The notes under the pieces: generated by a model
What the model saw: only the letters and a program-made list of their open reading frames with translations
Database searches by the model: none
Told to the model about the DNA's origin: nothing
Part shown: positions 24,621-33,850 of the stretch, piece after piece
Position numbering within the stretch: position 1 is the stretch's first letter
How the letters are laid out: the number at the start of each line of letters is the position of its first letter
Source of the DNA: Prolixibacteraceae bacterium
GTDB lineage: Bacteria; Bacteroidota; Bacteroidia; Bacteroidales; Prolixibacteraceae
Length of the DNA: 64,000 bases
NCBI GenBank assembly: GCA_019856515.1
Contig: CP082230.1
Span: forward strand, 682,001 to 746,000
Direction: 5' to 3'
Program-made: the position numbers and the translations under genes

Positions 24621-26984
24621 CTAAAACGAGAACATAAGACTTACATTGTATAGACGCCCAGTTAGGTAGTTTGGTACTCCATATTGGTTGTTATTTATAT
24701 CTGTAATCCAATAATAAGATATTGTATTAGACATATCAAACATGTTGAATATATCAAAAGCAATCCATGCTTCCTTAAACCACTTACTTTTGCCCTTGCC
24801 TAGTAACGTTCGTGAAAAACCAACATCCACTCTCTTATACATAGGCATTTTGAAGTACTGATCTGTTTTTGTTGCTTGAGGAGCAGTAAATGGAAGCCCC
24901 GAAGAGAGATAAAAAAGTAGCTTCATCTTGAAATTTTTATTCCCAGGTAAATAGTCTTGATAAAACAGATTAAAATTAACTCTTTGATCTGACGGACGAG
25001 GGAGAGATCCATAAGCATCTCCTTCAATATCCTCCTCTGTTTTCATAAAAGACAAGCTTATCCAGGAGTCTACACCTGGAACAAACTCCCCTGCCAGCTT
25101 CATATCAATCCCTTTACTATAACCATTACTTATATTTTGAGGTAAGTATTGAATGTATACATTATCGACCAAATATGGAATCATATTAGACAACTTTTTA
25201 TAGTAAGCCTCTACCGAAAATTTTAATTGCCTGTTGCCAAATGACAATGGCTGGCTATACCCTAGAATATAATGAATCGACTTCTGAGGTTTCAAATCAT
25301 TAAAAAATGTCCCGTCGATCCCCTTAAACTCCTTATAGAAAGGCATCTGCTGATATACACCCCATGCAAATCGAAATGTTTTATCATTATTAAACTTTAA
25401 GTTTATCGAAGCTCTAGGACTCCAAATTTGCTCGTCCAAATAATCCCAATACTGATACCGTAAACCCAAATTCAAACCCATCTCGGATCCACCAATTGGA
25501 AAAAACAAGTTATCAGACACATATGCTTGATAACGATTAGAAACCATTGATTGTTGCATCTTATAGTGTGATGTAACTTGAATTAAATCATTGGTATTCG
25601 GCAAGAAGTAACCAGAAGAATCATATACAGACCAACGCTTACTATCTTCATAAATATCTTCTTTTTCGATCTTAGCTCCAATCTGAAATCGATGAAAGTC
25701 ATTAAACAATTTATAATCTAATTGAATCGTGTTTATCGTGATATTTACTTTCTCATTAGCATGTTTCATATCTGTTCCAACCCCTGCATGATTATCAGTA
25801 TCCTGAGTTGGATTAGAACTATCATATCCTGCTTTATGCAGATAATATTGTCCCATGATATCATAGCGAATTCTCTCTTTGTTATCCCATCTGGATCCAA
25901 CTAAAGATAATTCCGAGTGTTGATTAGGTTTCCAATTTAATTTTAATGCATTAGTGTAATTTAGAAAATGATCTTTCTCCTCCCCTTCATAATAAATCAT
26001 AAAGTGGATTGGATTATTAATTGTCCCAAACTTGGTCTCTCTAGAAGTAGGTTGAAATGCGTACTCATTCTTTGAAAGGAAAAACAAATAGTCCAATGAT
26101 AAACTCTTTGATAGATCATAAGTGACCATACTTTGAACATCATAAAAAACAGGAGAATAGTCTCCTTTCTCATCCATTCCCGACAACATATAATTGGTCG
26201 TCTTATAACGTAAGCCCACATTATATGACAAGCGACCTACTCGTCCTTCCGTATGTAATCCAGCACCTAATAAACTTGCATCTACCTGTGTATTAAAAGT
26301 CTTTGCTTTCTTATATTTCACATCTAATACAGAAGAGAGTTTATCTCCATATTGTGAAGAGAAACCTCCGGTTGAGAACTGTACTTGATCTACCATTTGA
26401 GGGTTAACTGAGCTTAAACCTTCTTGCTTTCCCGATCGATAGAGTAAAGACTTATGAATCTCAATACCGTTGATATACATTAAATTCTCATCATAATTTC
26501 CACCTCTTACAGTATATTGATTACTCAATTCATTACGACTTTGAACTCCAGGCTGTGTCTTTAAGACTCTTTCTAATCCACCTGAAGCTCCTTGTGCCAT
26601 CTGCACATTCTCAATACCAATACTATTCATCGAACTTTTAGATCGCATACTCTCAACTTCAACTTGACTTATCTCCTGTTGAAAAGATTTCATCACAATC
26701 CGCAAAGGCATTCTCATGTTGTCATCTACTCTTAGATGATATATTTGAAAAGAGATATGACGTATAATAATCTCTTTTATGTGCGAAGATACAGATAACT
26801 CAAAGGATCCGTCAGAATGAGAAATAGTGGCTATTTTTGAATTCGGGACTATTATCGAAGCTCCATCAATTGGATTCCCACTAATAGTTTCCACAATACC
26901 TCTAATTAACAATGTCTTCTCTTGTCCTAATACAGTTGATCCAAACTGAATAATAAAGACAAAAATAATGATACGTCTAATCAT
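24621..26984 (-). CDS. TonB-dependent receptor with carboxypeptidase-like N-terminal domain
   Basis: Outer-membrane active transporter of about 787 residues. Order: signal peptide (ending STVLGQ), CarboxypepD_reg-like domain (IRGIVETISGNPIDGASIIVP), plug domain (GGLERVLKTQPGVQSRNELSNQY, YTVRGGNYDENLMYINGIEI), then a 22-strand-type barrel ending in an aromatic C-terminus (YNVSLMFSF). The start is placed at ATG 26984 (MIRRIIIF). No SusD-like partner is adjacent, so this is a stand-alone receptor rather than a SusC pair. The ligand is unknown; cobalamin, siderophore and peptide ligands are all possible. Confidence 0.9.
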   Translation of the reverse strand: MIRRIIIFVFIIQFGSTVLGQEKTLLIRGIVETISGNPIDGASIIVPNSKIATISHSDGSFELSVSSHIKEIIIRHISFQIYHLRVDDNMRMPLRIVMKSFQQEISQVEVESMRSKSSMNSIGIENVQMAQGASGGLERVLKTQPGVQSRNELSNQYTVRGGNYDENLMYINGIEIHKSLLYRSGKQEGLSSVNPQMVDQVQFSTGGFSSQYGDKLSSVLDVKYKKAKTFNTQVDASLLGAGLHTEGRVGRLSYNVGLRYKTTNYMLSGMDEKGDYSPVFYDVQSMVTYDLSKSLSLDYLFFLSKNEYAFQPTSRETKFGTINNPIHFMIYYEGEEKDHFLNYTNALKLNWKPNQHSELSLVGSRWDNKERIRYDIMGQYYLHKAGYDSSNPTQDTDNHAGVGTDMKHANEKVNITINTIQLDYKLFNDFHRFQIGAKIEKEDIYEDSKRWSVYDSSGYFLPNTNDLIQVTSHYKMQQSMVSNRYQAYVSDNLFFPIGGSEMGLNLGLRYQYWDYLDEQIWSPRASINLKFNNDKTFRFAWGVYQQMPFYKEFKGIDGTFFNDLKPQKSIHYILGYSQPLSFGNRQLKFSVEAYYKKLSNMIPYLVDNVYIQYLPQNISNGYSKGIDMKLAGEFVPGVDSWISLSFMKTEEDIEGDAYGSLPRPSDQRVNFNLFYQDYLPGNKNFKMKLLFYLSSGLPFTAPQATKTDQYFKMPMYKRVDVGFSRTLLGKGKSKWFKEAWIAFDIFNMFDMSNTISYYWITDINNNQYGVPNYLTGRLYNVSLMFSF

Positions 26985-27078
26985 ACTATATAAATGATGC
27001 AAGATTTTGTAAATGTAAAAGAAATGCCTCCTCTTATGATAACTCTTTTTTTACATCAATAGTATTCTAAAAAGCACA

Positions 27079-27114
27079 AAAAAAGAGAGATTCTTGCGAT
27101 AGAACCTCTCTTTT
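27079..27114 (-). terminator. Terminator of the M13 peptidase gene
   Basis: AAAAGAGAGaTTCT / AGAAcCTCTCTTTT stem with one mismatch and a T-rich tail on the minus strand. Confidence 0.8.
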
Positions 27115-27137
27115 CCTTTATTATACCTAGCCCTATA

Positions 27138-29186
27138 CTACCAGATAATTGCTCTTTGATCTTCCGGCAAATACATTTTATCTCCATCCTTCACTTCAAA
27201 AGCGATATAAAACTCAGGAACATTACGTAAAATTCCATTCGTTCTATATTTTCCTAATGAGTGAGGGTCAGTTTTAGTACGTCTTAACTTTTCAGCTTTA
27301 CGTGTATTGCTTGCCCAAACATGTGCATAAGCTAAAAAGAATCTTTGATTTGGAGTAAATCCATCAATCTTATTGTCATTCTTCTTCACCTTTTGAAATG
27401 CTTGATACGAGATATTAACACCACCTAAATCAGCAATATTCTCTCCAAGAGTTAAACGACCATTAGCATGTACAGAATCAGCGACAATAAAGCTATTATA
27501 CTGCTCAACTAAGATATTTGCACGCTTAGTGAAACGTTTGGCATCTTCGACTGTCCACCAATCATTAAAGTTACCATCTTTATCATACTTACGACCTTCA
27601 TCATCAAAACCATGAGTCATTTCATGACCGATAACGACACCAATAGCACCATAATTAACAGCATCATCTGCACTCATATTGAAAAATGGAGGTTGAAGAA
27701 TTGCTGCAGGAAATACAATCTCATTCATGTTAGGAGAATAATATGCATTCACTGTTTGAGGGGACATTCCCCACTCTTTTTTGTCTACAGGCTTATATAG
27801 TTTCTTTTTATTCTCCATAAAACCAAATTCACTTGAACGAATAACATTCTGAACATAGCTATCATTCTTAATAACTAAATCAGTATAATCCTTCCATTGG
27901 TCTGGATATCCGACCTTCACATTGATCGCTGCTAGTTTTGCAAGAGCCTTATCTTTCGTTTCAGCTCCCATCCACTCTAGTCCCTTAATACGCTCTTTCA
28001 AAGAAAGACGAAGGTTACCAACAAGGTCAACCATACGTTGCTTCGCTTCAGGTGGGAAATATTTTGCTACATACATTTGGCCGATAGCTTCACTCAATGA
28101 ACCATCAACCATGCGTTGAACTCGCTTCCATCTCGGCAACTGCTGCTCTTTTCCACTCAACACCTTACCATAAAAAGCAAAATTCTGTTGATCAAATTGT
28201 GTGGATAGACTTGAAGCTAAATCATTAATTAAATTCCATTTCAAGTAGTTTTTCCAAGCATCAAGCTCTAATGTATCAAACTTTTCAGCAAAGAAAGCTA
28301 AATACTCAGGTTGATCAATATTCAACTCTTTTACGTCATCAATGCCTAAACTTTTAAAATATGCATCCCAGTCAATTTGTGGAGCTAACTTTTTCAATCC
28401 AGGCAAATCAAACATGTTATATACATTCTCTGGAGAACGTTGTTCAAGGCGAGTCATCATTTGACGAGCTAACATATCTTCAACTCCATAAACTGATTCC
28501 GCCGTCTTTTCTGCCTCATTAGCACTTTGACCCAAAAGCTGGAACATCTTAATTAGGTGCACTTTATATTCAGATCTTATTTTTTCTGCTTGCTCGCCTT
28601 CATCAGTATAGTAATCTCTATCAGGAAGCCCTAAACCAGATTGACACAAATGACCGATTACGTAGTTACTATTCTTCATATCTGAAGATGCATAGAAAGC
28701 AAAACCAGGATTTATAAAATGCCGATGGAACAATGCGAACTGATCTAACAACTCACTTTTATTCGATACCACATCGATTGCATTAAGATATGATTCAATA
28801 GGTTGAATCCCATCCATATCTATTTTCGTAACATCCATTCCTAAATTATAGAATGTAGCAATCTTAGACCCATCTGTTCCATCCTCATACTGACCTTTGG
28901 CTATTTCATCAAAAAGACTTTTTACTTGTTCCTGTGCAAGATCACCTAAAGCATCAAAAGCCCCATAACGACTACGGTCTGATGGAATAGGATGAGAAGC
29001 CTTCCATCCACCATTGGAATATGCATTAAAATCATCTCTAGGGTTCGCTTTCAAGTCAAGGTCCGCAACATTAATTGCTGGTGTAATCTTATTTTCTTTC
29101 TTTGAAGTCCCCATACTACAGGCCCCCATAGTTAAAGTCAAAGATAATCCCAAACAAGTAATACCAAAATTTATTCGTCTATTCAT
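27138..29186 (-). CDS. M13 family zinc metallopeptidase lipoprotein (neprilysin-like, PepO)
   Basis: 682 residues, lipoprotein signal ending TMGACSMG. The N-terminal M13 domain is followed by the peptidase domain with VNAYYSPNMNEIVFPAAILQPPFF, the zinc site VIGHEMTHGFDDEG near residue 520, ENIADLGG (third ligand), and the C-terminal RTNGILRNVPEF motif. It cleaves short peptides in the periplasm. Complete and of normal length. A TATCTTTG box lies 32 nt upstream. Confidence 0.95.
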   Translation of the reverse strand: MNRRINFGITCLGLSLTLTMGACSMGTSKKENKITPAINVADLDLKANPRDDFNAYSNGGWKASHPIPSDRSRYGAFDALGDLAQEQVKSLFDEIAKGQYEDGTDGSKIATFYNLGMDVTKIDMDGIQPIESYLNAIDVVSNKSELLDQFALFHRHFINPGFAFYASSDMKNSNYVIGHLCQSGLGLPDRDYYTDEGEQAEKIRSEYKVHLIKMFQLLGQSANEAEKTAESVYGVEDMLARQMMTRLEQRSPENVYNMFDLPGLKKLAPQIDWDAYFKSLGIDDVKELNIDQPEYLAFFAEKFDTLELDAWKNYLKWNLINDLASSLSTQFDQQNFAFYGKVLSGKEQQLPRWKRVQRMVDGSLSEAIGQMYVAKYFPPEAKQRMVDLVGNLRLSLKERIKGLEWMGAETKDKALAKLAAINVKVGYPDQWKDYTDLVIKNDSYVQNVIRSSEFGFMENKKKLYKPVDKKEWGMSPQTVNAYYSPNMNEIVFPAAILQPPFFNMSADDAVNYGAIGVVIGHEMTHGFDDEGRKYDKDGNFNDWWTVEDAKRFTKRANILVEQYNSFIVADSVHANGRLTLGENIADLGGVNISYQAFQKVKKNDNKIDGFTPNQRFFLAYAHVWASNTRKAEKLRRTKTDPHSLGKYRTNGILRNVPEFYIAFEVKDGDKMYLPEDQRAIIW

Positions 29187-29217
29187 CTTTATTGTATTTT
29201 AATATTCTTACAATGAT

Positions 29218-29225
29218 CAAAGATA
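29218..29225 (-). promoter_or_regulatory. -7 box of the M13 peptidase gene
   Basis: TATCTTTG on the minus strand, 32 nt upstream of the ATG. Confidence 0.45.
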
Positions 29226-29396
29226 ACAGCTTTTAGATATAATTAACAGCATCAAATGAATGATTTATATTTGGTTTTACCCATTTCAAATTAGTTATTT
29301 CTCATTCGATTGATTATTGAAGATTTAACACTTTATACAATCAAACTATTTATATAGGATATATTACAAGAATAGTTAAAAGTCACATTTAAGAAC

Positions 29397-29879
29397 TTAT
29401 GGCTGTACCACATTAGACATTAACATAACACATGGTTCAGTGTTGTAGATTACAATAATACTAATGCAGATCCAAAATAGTGGGAAAAAAAACTGCATAA
29501 CTATACTCTTTTTATCTTTAAGTCGGAATAGAATCGGTATCTTTAAGACTAGTAATAATCCAAATATAATTAACACAGGTAAGCCTGATGTAATAAATGG
29601 CCATTTTTGAATTCTGAACAATACAGACAAACATATTATTGCCAATAAAAAACACACCAAAGACTCACATATCTTTTCTATAATCGGCTTATTTTCATTA
29701 TCAGAAGAAGTCTCAAATATTGAAACCAATATTTTCAATGAAGTCCCAATATAGAAAAGTACAACTGTCGCGAACAAAAAAGTTCTCGAAATTCCCAATG
29801 CAGCAGAATGAGTTCCAAACAAAGTCATTAGTACAACAATACCAATAAGTAGACACAGAATAGATTCAATTTTCTTCAT
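29397..29879 (-). CDS. Small integral membrane protein of unknown function (paralogue A)
   Basis: 160 residues with about five transmembrane segments (near residues 6-27, 32-55, 72-92, 95-115, 128-148). It opens MKKIESILCLL, close to the MKRIETILSIL opening of the gene at 30333-30926, and both keep the same helix order, so they are probably diverged paralogues. The LFRIQKWPF segment resembles the F(K/R)xxxWP motif seen in several small Bacteroidota membrane proteins, including the GldL N-terminus, but nothing else supports GldL. The role is unknown. Confidence 0.65.
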   Translation of the reverse strand: MKKIESILCLLIGIVVLMTLFGTHSAALGISRTFLFATVVLFYIGTSLKILVSIFETSSDNENKPIIEKICESLVCFLLAIICLSVLFRIQKWPFITSGLPVLIIFGLLLVLKIPILFRLKDKKSIVMQFFFPLFWICISIIVIYNTEPCVMLMSNVVQP

Positions 29880-29913
29880 AAAATAGATTAAGTTTAAATT
29901 TTATTATTGAACT

Positions 29914-29921
29914 CAAATATA
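29914..29921 (-). promoter_or_regulatory. -7 box of membrane paralogue A
   Basis: TATATTTG on the minus strand, 35 nt upstream of the ATG. Confidence 0.45.
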
Positions 29922-30265
29922 TAAAAAAATATTAAAATTATCTCAGAAGTTAGACCACTGCAAAATGGGGGCTAATCTAGGTATTTAGGCTCGTTGAATA
30001 ATGCAATTTGACATCTTCCACGGAAGAATCACACACATGTTTAACTCTTAAAATTCTCTTAATTTAGAATTACTGACAGGGTTTGTCCATAAAATCAAGA
30101 CATGTTTCGTTTAGTAAACTTAACCAGCCATAGTTTATCTAATCATAATTTCACATTTAATCTCTTTCAGATAATATCAAATGGGACCTTCCCATATTAT
30201 TATACAGGTAAATTAAAACGATAATCTATTAGATATTTACAGTGAATCACCTCATTGTTGTGCAT

Positions 30266-30310
30266 AAAAAAGAGAAACAAAACTTTCTTAGGTCACTTTA
30301 TCTCTCTTTT
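30266..30310 (-). terminator. Terminator of membrane paralogue B
   Basis: AAAAGAGA / TCTCTTTT stem with a long loop of about 28 nt and a T6 tail on the minus strand. Confidence 0.6.
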
Positions 30311-30332
30311 ATGATATACGTCAAAAATAAAA

Positions 30333-30926
30333 TCAATCTATATCAGCATCTTCAACACGCTTCACATACCTTCTAAAGGCCTGAATATAACGAATATCCT
30401 CTGGATTCTTGAGATGTAACTCATACGCACGTATTACTTCTGGATAGTGACGATAACGAAGTTTAACCATTCCCACACCTGTCGAATTAAGAAAGAAAAG
30501 GCCTAAAATAACCCAACCTATGGATCGATATATTGGACGAGGAATTTTTATTTTATGACTTTTAAAATAGCCATATGAATCCATAAAAAGAATCAATAAT
30601 GTCATAAGAACACCTATCCATAAAACAATATAATAATCCATTTGTATACGTATTTTGAACACAATCCCAATTGCAATTAGTGACAATGAAACACCATTAA
30701 GAATAGGATATATCCGATGATATCTCCCATAGTGACGATACGCTCTTTTTGTAAATAATTCCAAAGGAGATATATCTTTAAATCCTAATATCCCCCATAC
30801 AGTATAAAAAATTGCAAAAGCAACTAAAACGAAATATTTCGTAGAAGTCATATGATGTACCATCGCAACTCTGATTACAAGAATCACCACAAATAAGATG
30901 GAAAGAATCGTTTCTATTCTTTTCAT
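30333..30926 (-). CDS. Small integral membrane protein of unknown function (paralogue B)
   Basis: 197 residues, about five transmembrane helices in the same order as the 29397-29879 protein, and a similar N-terminus (MKRIETILSIL). It differs by a basic loop after helix 2 (FTKRAYRHYGRYHR) and a hydrophilic C-terminal tail of about 45 residues (YRHYPEVIRAYELHLKNPEDIRYIQ) that looks helical and cytosolic. Separately transcribed: own -7 box (30974-30981) and terminator. Function unknown. Confidence 0.65.
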   Translation of the reverse strand: MKRIETILSILFVVILVIRVAMVHHMTSTKYFVLVAFAIFYTVWGILGFKDISPLELFTKRAYRHYGRYHRIYPILNGVSLSLIAIGIVFKIRIQMDYYIVLWIGVLMTLLILFMDSYGYFKSHKIKIPRPIYRSIGWVILGLFFLNSTGVGMVKLRYRHYPEVIRAYELHLKNPEDIRYIQAFRRYVKRVEDADID

Positions 30927-30973
30927 ATTTAGACATTTTTAGTTTGTTGTTACCTATTCAATAGTTGTAGTGT

Positions 30974-30981
30974 CAAATATA
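30974..30981 (-). promoter_or_regulatory. -7 box of membrane paralogue B
   Basis: TATATTTG on the minus strand, 48 nt upstream of the ATG. Confidence 0.45.
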
Positions 30982-31158
30982 AACTTATGACATGTATTTT
31001 TAAAAGACGGATTAGCCCATTCATATCGTCACACCTAACAGTCAATAACATAAAAAAAATGTTTTCATTTTATTTAACGATAAAAATATTTATTGACCTT
31101 GATTATCAGAAAAAAAGTAAGACATTTACTTCCCAATAAATAATTTATAAAAAACAAA

Positions 31159-32568
31159 ATGAATCGACAGACGCTGAAAACATGCACGTTTGTAGTTTTA
31201 CTACTACTATGCAACATCACTAGAGCCGAAAACAAATTAGGCAGCCTTATTAAAGATCACATGGTACTTCAACGAGAGGCAACAATTAATTTATGGGGCT
31301 GGGACAATCCTGGGCAAAAAGTTAAAGTAATTACTAGCTGGGGAGAAGAAAAACAGACTTCAACGGATAATGATGGTAAATGGACAATCCAAATACCTAC
31401 AACAACAGCTGGAGGTCCATACCAAATAGAAGTCAAGGGAAGTAGTAATCACCACATAGATGATGTACTTTTAGGAGATGTATGGATATGTTCGGGACAA
31501 TCGAACATGTACATGCCAATCAAAGGGTATTCTTGTCAACCAGTAGAAAACAGTAACGAACTGATTCTTTCTGCCAATAATAACAAGATAAGATACTATC
31601 ATATTCCTGTCTCATTAAATACAATCCCACAAGATAATATACAAGGGAAATGGGTTGTATCGTCATCACAAGAAGCTCCTGAATTCAGTGCTATTGCTTA
31701 CACTTTTGCACGAGAGATCCAACGTAACACTGGAATTCCTATTGGAATTATTGCTACATCCAAAGGAGCATCAAAAATAGAAGCTTGGATGGACCCTACT
31801 GCTCTTAAAGAATTTAGTAATATTTCAATTCCACAAACTATACCTAAAAAGAATGGTCATAAGGCACCTACACTACTTTTTAACACGATGATTCACCCTA
31901 TCGTGAAATTCAAAGCAAAAGGGTTTCTTTGGTATCAAGGGGAGGCAAACACATTTGAACCTGATAATTATGCAAGATTGTCTCGTTCAATGATTGGAAG
32001 GTGGAGACAATTATGGGAAGATCAAGATATGCCCTTTTACTATGTACAAATAGCACCCTATAGTTACAAAGGACGAAAAGCAGCTGTATTAAGAGAACAA
32101 CAAGCAAAAATATTAGACATCGTTCCAAACACTGGAATGGCAGTAACCATGGACATTGGAAGTCACGACTGCATACATCCTCAAGACAAAGAAACGGTAG
32201 GAAAACGACTGGCTTATATTGCATTAAAAAAGACATATGGCTACTCTTCTATCATATGCGATGCTCCTATGTTAGAAAAAGCGGATGGGCTTGGAACTAG
32301 TTCCGTAAAGTTATATTTAAAGAATATAGGTAATGGATTAACAGGTTTCGACAAACGTCTATTAGGATTTGAAGTTGCAGGTCCAGATAAGAAGTTTCAT
32401 CACGCAATAGCAATGATCAACCGAAAAGACAAAACTATCACTGTTGAATGCAACAAGGTAATAAGTATTTCATCTGTTCGTTATGGGTTCCGAAACTACA
32501 TTCCTTCAACACTATATAACTCTGGAGGTATCCCTGCATCTAGTTTCCGAACGGATAATTGGAAATAA
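31159..32568 (+). CDS. Sialate O-acetylesterase family protein (SGNH esterase)
   Basis: 469 residues with a Sec signal peptide (to about residue 23). An N-terminal beta domain (LIKDHMVLQREATINLWGW) is followed by the SGNH/SASA esterase domain: the nucleophile in WICSGQSNMYMP, an ATSKGASKIEAWM block, FLWYQGEANTF, and the catalytic Asp/His segment DCIHPQDKETVGKRLA. It removes O-acetyl groups from sialic acid or plant/algal glycans in the periplasm. No sialidase neighbour is present, so the natural substrate is open. A hairpin terminator follows. Confidence 0.9.
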   Translation: MNRQTLKTCTFVVLLLLCNITRAENKLGSLIKDHMVLQREATINLWGWDNPGQKVKVITSWGEEKQTSTDNDGKWTIQIPTTTAGGPYQIEVKGSSNHHIDDVLLGDVWICSGQSNMYMPIKGYSCQPVENSNELILSANNNKIRYYHIPVSLNTIPQDNIQGKWVVSSSQEAPEFSAIAYTFAREIQRNTGIPIGIIATSKGASKIEAWMDPTALKEFSNISIPQTIPKKNGHKAPTLLFNTMIHPIVKFKAKGFLWYQGEANTFEPDNYARLSRSMIGRWRQLWEDQDMPFYYVQIAPYSYKGRKAAVLREQQAKILDIVPNTGMAVTMDIGSHDCIHPQDKETVGKRLAYIALKKTYGYSSIICDAPMLEKADGLGTSSVKLYLKNIGNGLTGFDKRLLGFEVAGPDKKFHHAIAMINRKDKTITVECNKVISISSVRYGFRNYIPSTLYNSGGIPASSFRTDNWK

Positions 32569-32578
32569 TTAATATAGT

Positions 32579-32627
32579 AAAAAGAGCACCTTCTAAATAT
32601 TACAAAAATAACAAGAGGTGTTCTTTT
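32579..32627 (+). terminator. Terminator of the esterase gene
   Basis: AAAAGAgCACCT / AGGTGtTCTTTT 12-bp stem with one mismatch that is a G-U pair in RNA, loop of about 25 nt, T4 tail. Confidence 0.6.
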
Positions 32628-32750
32628 AAATGCTAAATGAACTACAAGCGAAAACACAAAGAACCAATACTAGGTTCACAAGTAAATCCAAAGACCCTAA
32701 CAGACTCTTATAATCAAAAACACGAACTTATCGACATCCGATATTGATTA

Positions 32751-33692
32751 TCATGGAGATATCATCTTATTACAATTTAAAATTCGTTCGTCTAAACTCT
32801 TATCTAAAGGGGCCTTTAGTTGTGCTTTTTGGTAAATAAAACGAGCCTTACAGTAGTTCTTACATTCATATAAAGAGTCGCCAATTTTTTTAAGAGCTAA
32901 TAACTCCTGCTTCTTTATATTACGCATTTGCTTTTCCATCTTATCTTGACATCGCAAGATCTGTCTATTGCAGTATTCATCATCTGAAGTTCGTCGAACC
33001 GCATGAACATAGAAGAAACGAGCCAAATTATACATCTTTTTTCTATAAAGACTATCTCCCATTAAAACATAATCTCGGTAACTCATTTCTTCTTTGCGCT
33101 CCATCCACAAAGATTTGATCTCAAGAACATCATATGATTCTTCAGATAAAGAGCTAGAACCGTTCTTCTTTAAATTATTTACTGATTTTCTTTCAATTTT
33201 ATACTTTTCTGAGTTGATGAAATTTTTAATATCAAAATCCCGAGTATATACATCAGCAATAAACCCAGAAATATATTCATCAAAGAACACTCTACCTACA
33301 GGTTTATTTGTAAAACCATCACTTACTCCATTCACTTTCTGAAAAAGAGAAACGACCATTGGAAAAGGAGGAATATCTTCACTATGCTTTAATATCACAT
33401 CATCAATATGTGTATCTACATTAATTGACTTAGAATAGAAGTTTTCAGAGGAGAACTCTACCTGATACTCTTTATTGAACTCAAATTTAATTGCAAAAGG
33501 CTCATTTGACTTTAAATACTTCTTAAAAATAAGATCTCTATTGCCTTTACCAAAAGCAGAAATAATCACATCACGATCCACACCACTCTCCAAGATGACT
33601 TTACCTGTCACAGTAAAAACATCTTTTTTTTGGCCATAAGACACCAAGCAACTCAAGCATGATATCAACAAGAAGGAAAGGGCATTTTTCAT
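32751..33692 (-). CDS. Secreted protein of unknown function with TPR-like C-terminus
   Basis: 313 residues. Signal peptide ending LVSYGQK, then a beta-sandwich of the carboxypeptidase-regulatory type (FTVTGKVILESGVDRDV ... YQVEFSSENFYSKSINVD). The C-terminal third has two TPR-like units with a shared pattern: GDSLYRKKMYNLARFFYVHAV and GDSLYECKNYCKARFIYQKAQ. This combination is reminiscent of the N-terminal parts of some Bacteroidota gliding/OmpA-type proteins, but no OmpA or PorE-like domain is present. I do not recognise the gene. It stands alone. Confidence 0.6.
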   Translation of the reverse strand: MKNALSFLLISCLSCLVSYGQKKDVFTVTGKVILESGVDRDVIISAFGKGNRDLIFKKYLKSNEPFAIKFEFNKEYQVEFSSENFYSKSINVDTHIDDVILKHSEDIPPFPMVVSLFQKVNGVSDGFTNKPVGRVFFDEYISGFIADVYTRDFDIKNFINSEKYKIERKSVNNLKKNGSSSLSEESYDVLEIKSLWMERKEEMSYRDYVLMGDSLYRKKMYNLARFFYVHAVRRTSDDEYCNRQILRCQDKMEKQMRNIKKQELLALKKIGDSLYECKNYCKARFIYQKAQLKAPLDKSLDERILNCNKMISP

Positions 33693-33799
33693 GGCTATCG
33701 CTATTTGTAAATAAAACCTTTAATTACATTATCTCAATTAACAGAAAATGTAGCTATTTGACATATTTAACAAAAGTAATTTTTTAGATAGAAAAATCA

Positions 33800-33834
33800 T
33801 TCAGCCATCAAGATATTTTATCTTGATGGCTGAA
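33800..33834 (-). terminator. Terminator of the sugar kinase gene
   Basis: Perfect 16-bp stem (33800-33815 / 33819-33834) with a 3-nt loop. The T-tract on the minus strand is weak (GATTTTTC). Confidence 0.75.
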
Positions 33835-33850
33835 GTTATTAATAGTATGG

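Larger units (their letters stand above)
29880..30332. other. Intergenic region between two related membrane-protein genes
   Basis: No coding sequence seen. It includes a minus-strand -7 box at 29914-29921 and the terminator hairpin of the upstream gene at 30266-30310. The middle section shows nothing clear. Confidence 0.5.

Noticed and set aside
24621..26984. SusC of a SusC/SusD polysaccharide utilisation pair with the GH97 gene
   Set aside because: No SusD-like gene is present, the receptor is shorter than typical SusC, and the genes have separate upstream regions.
29397..29879. GldL gliding/T9SS motor protein
   Set aside because: Only the short FRIQKWP-like motif is shared; GldL has two helices and a long cytosolic part, and gldK/M/N are absent here.
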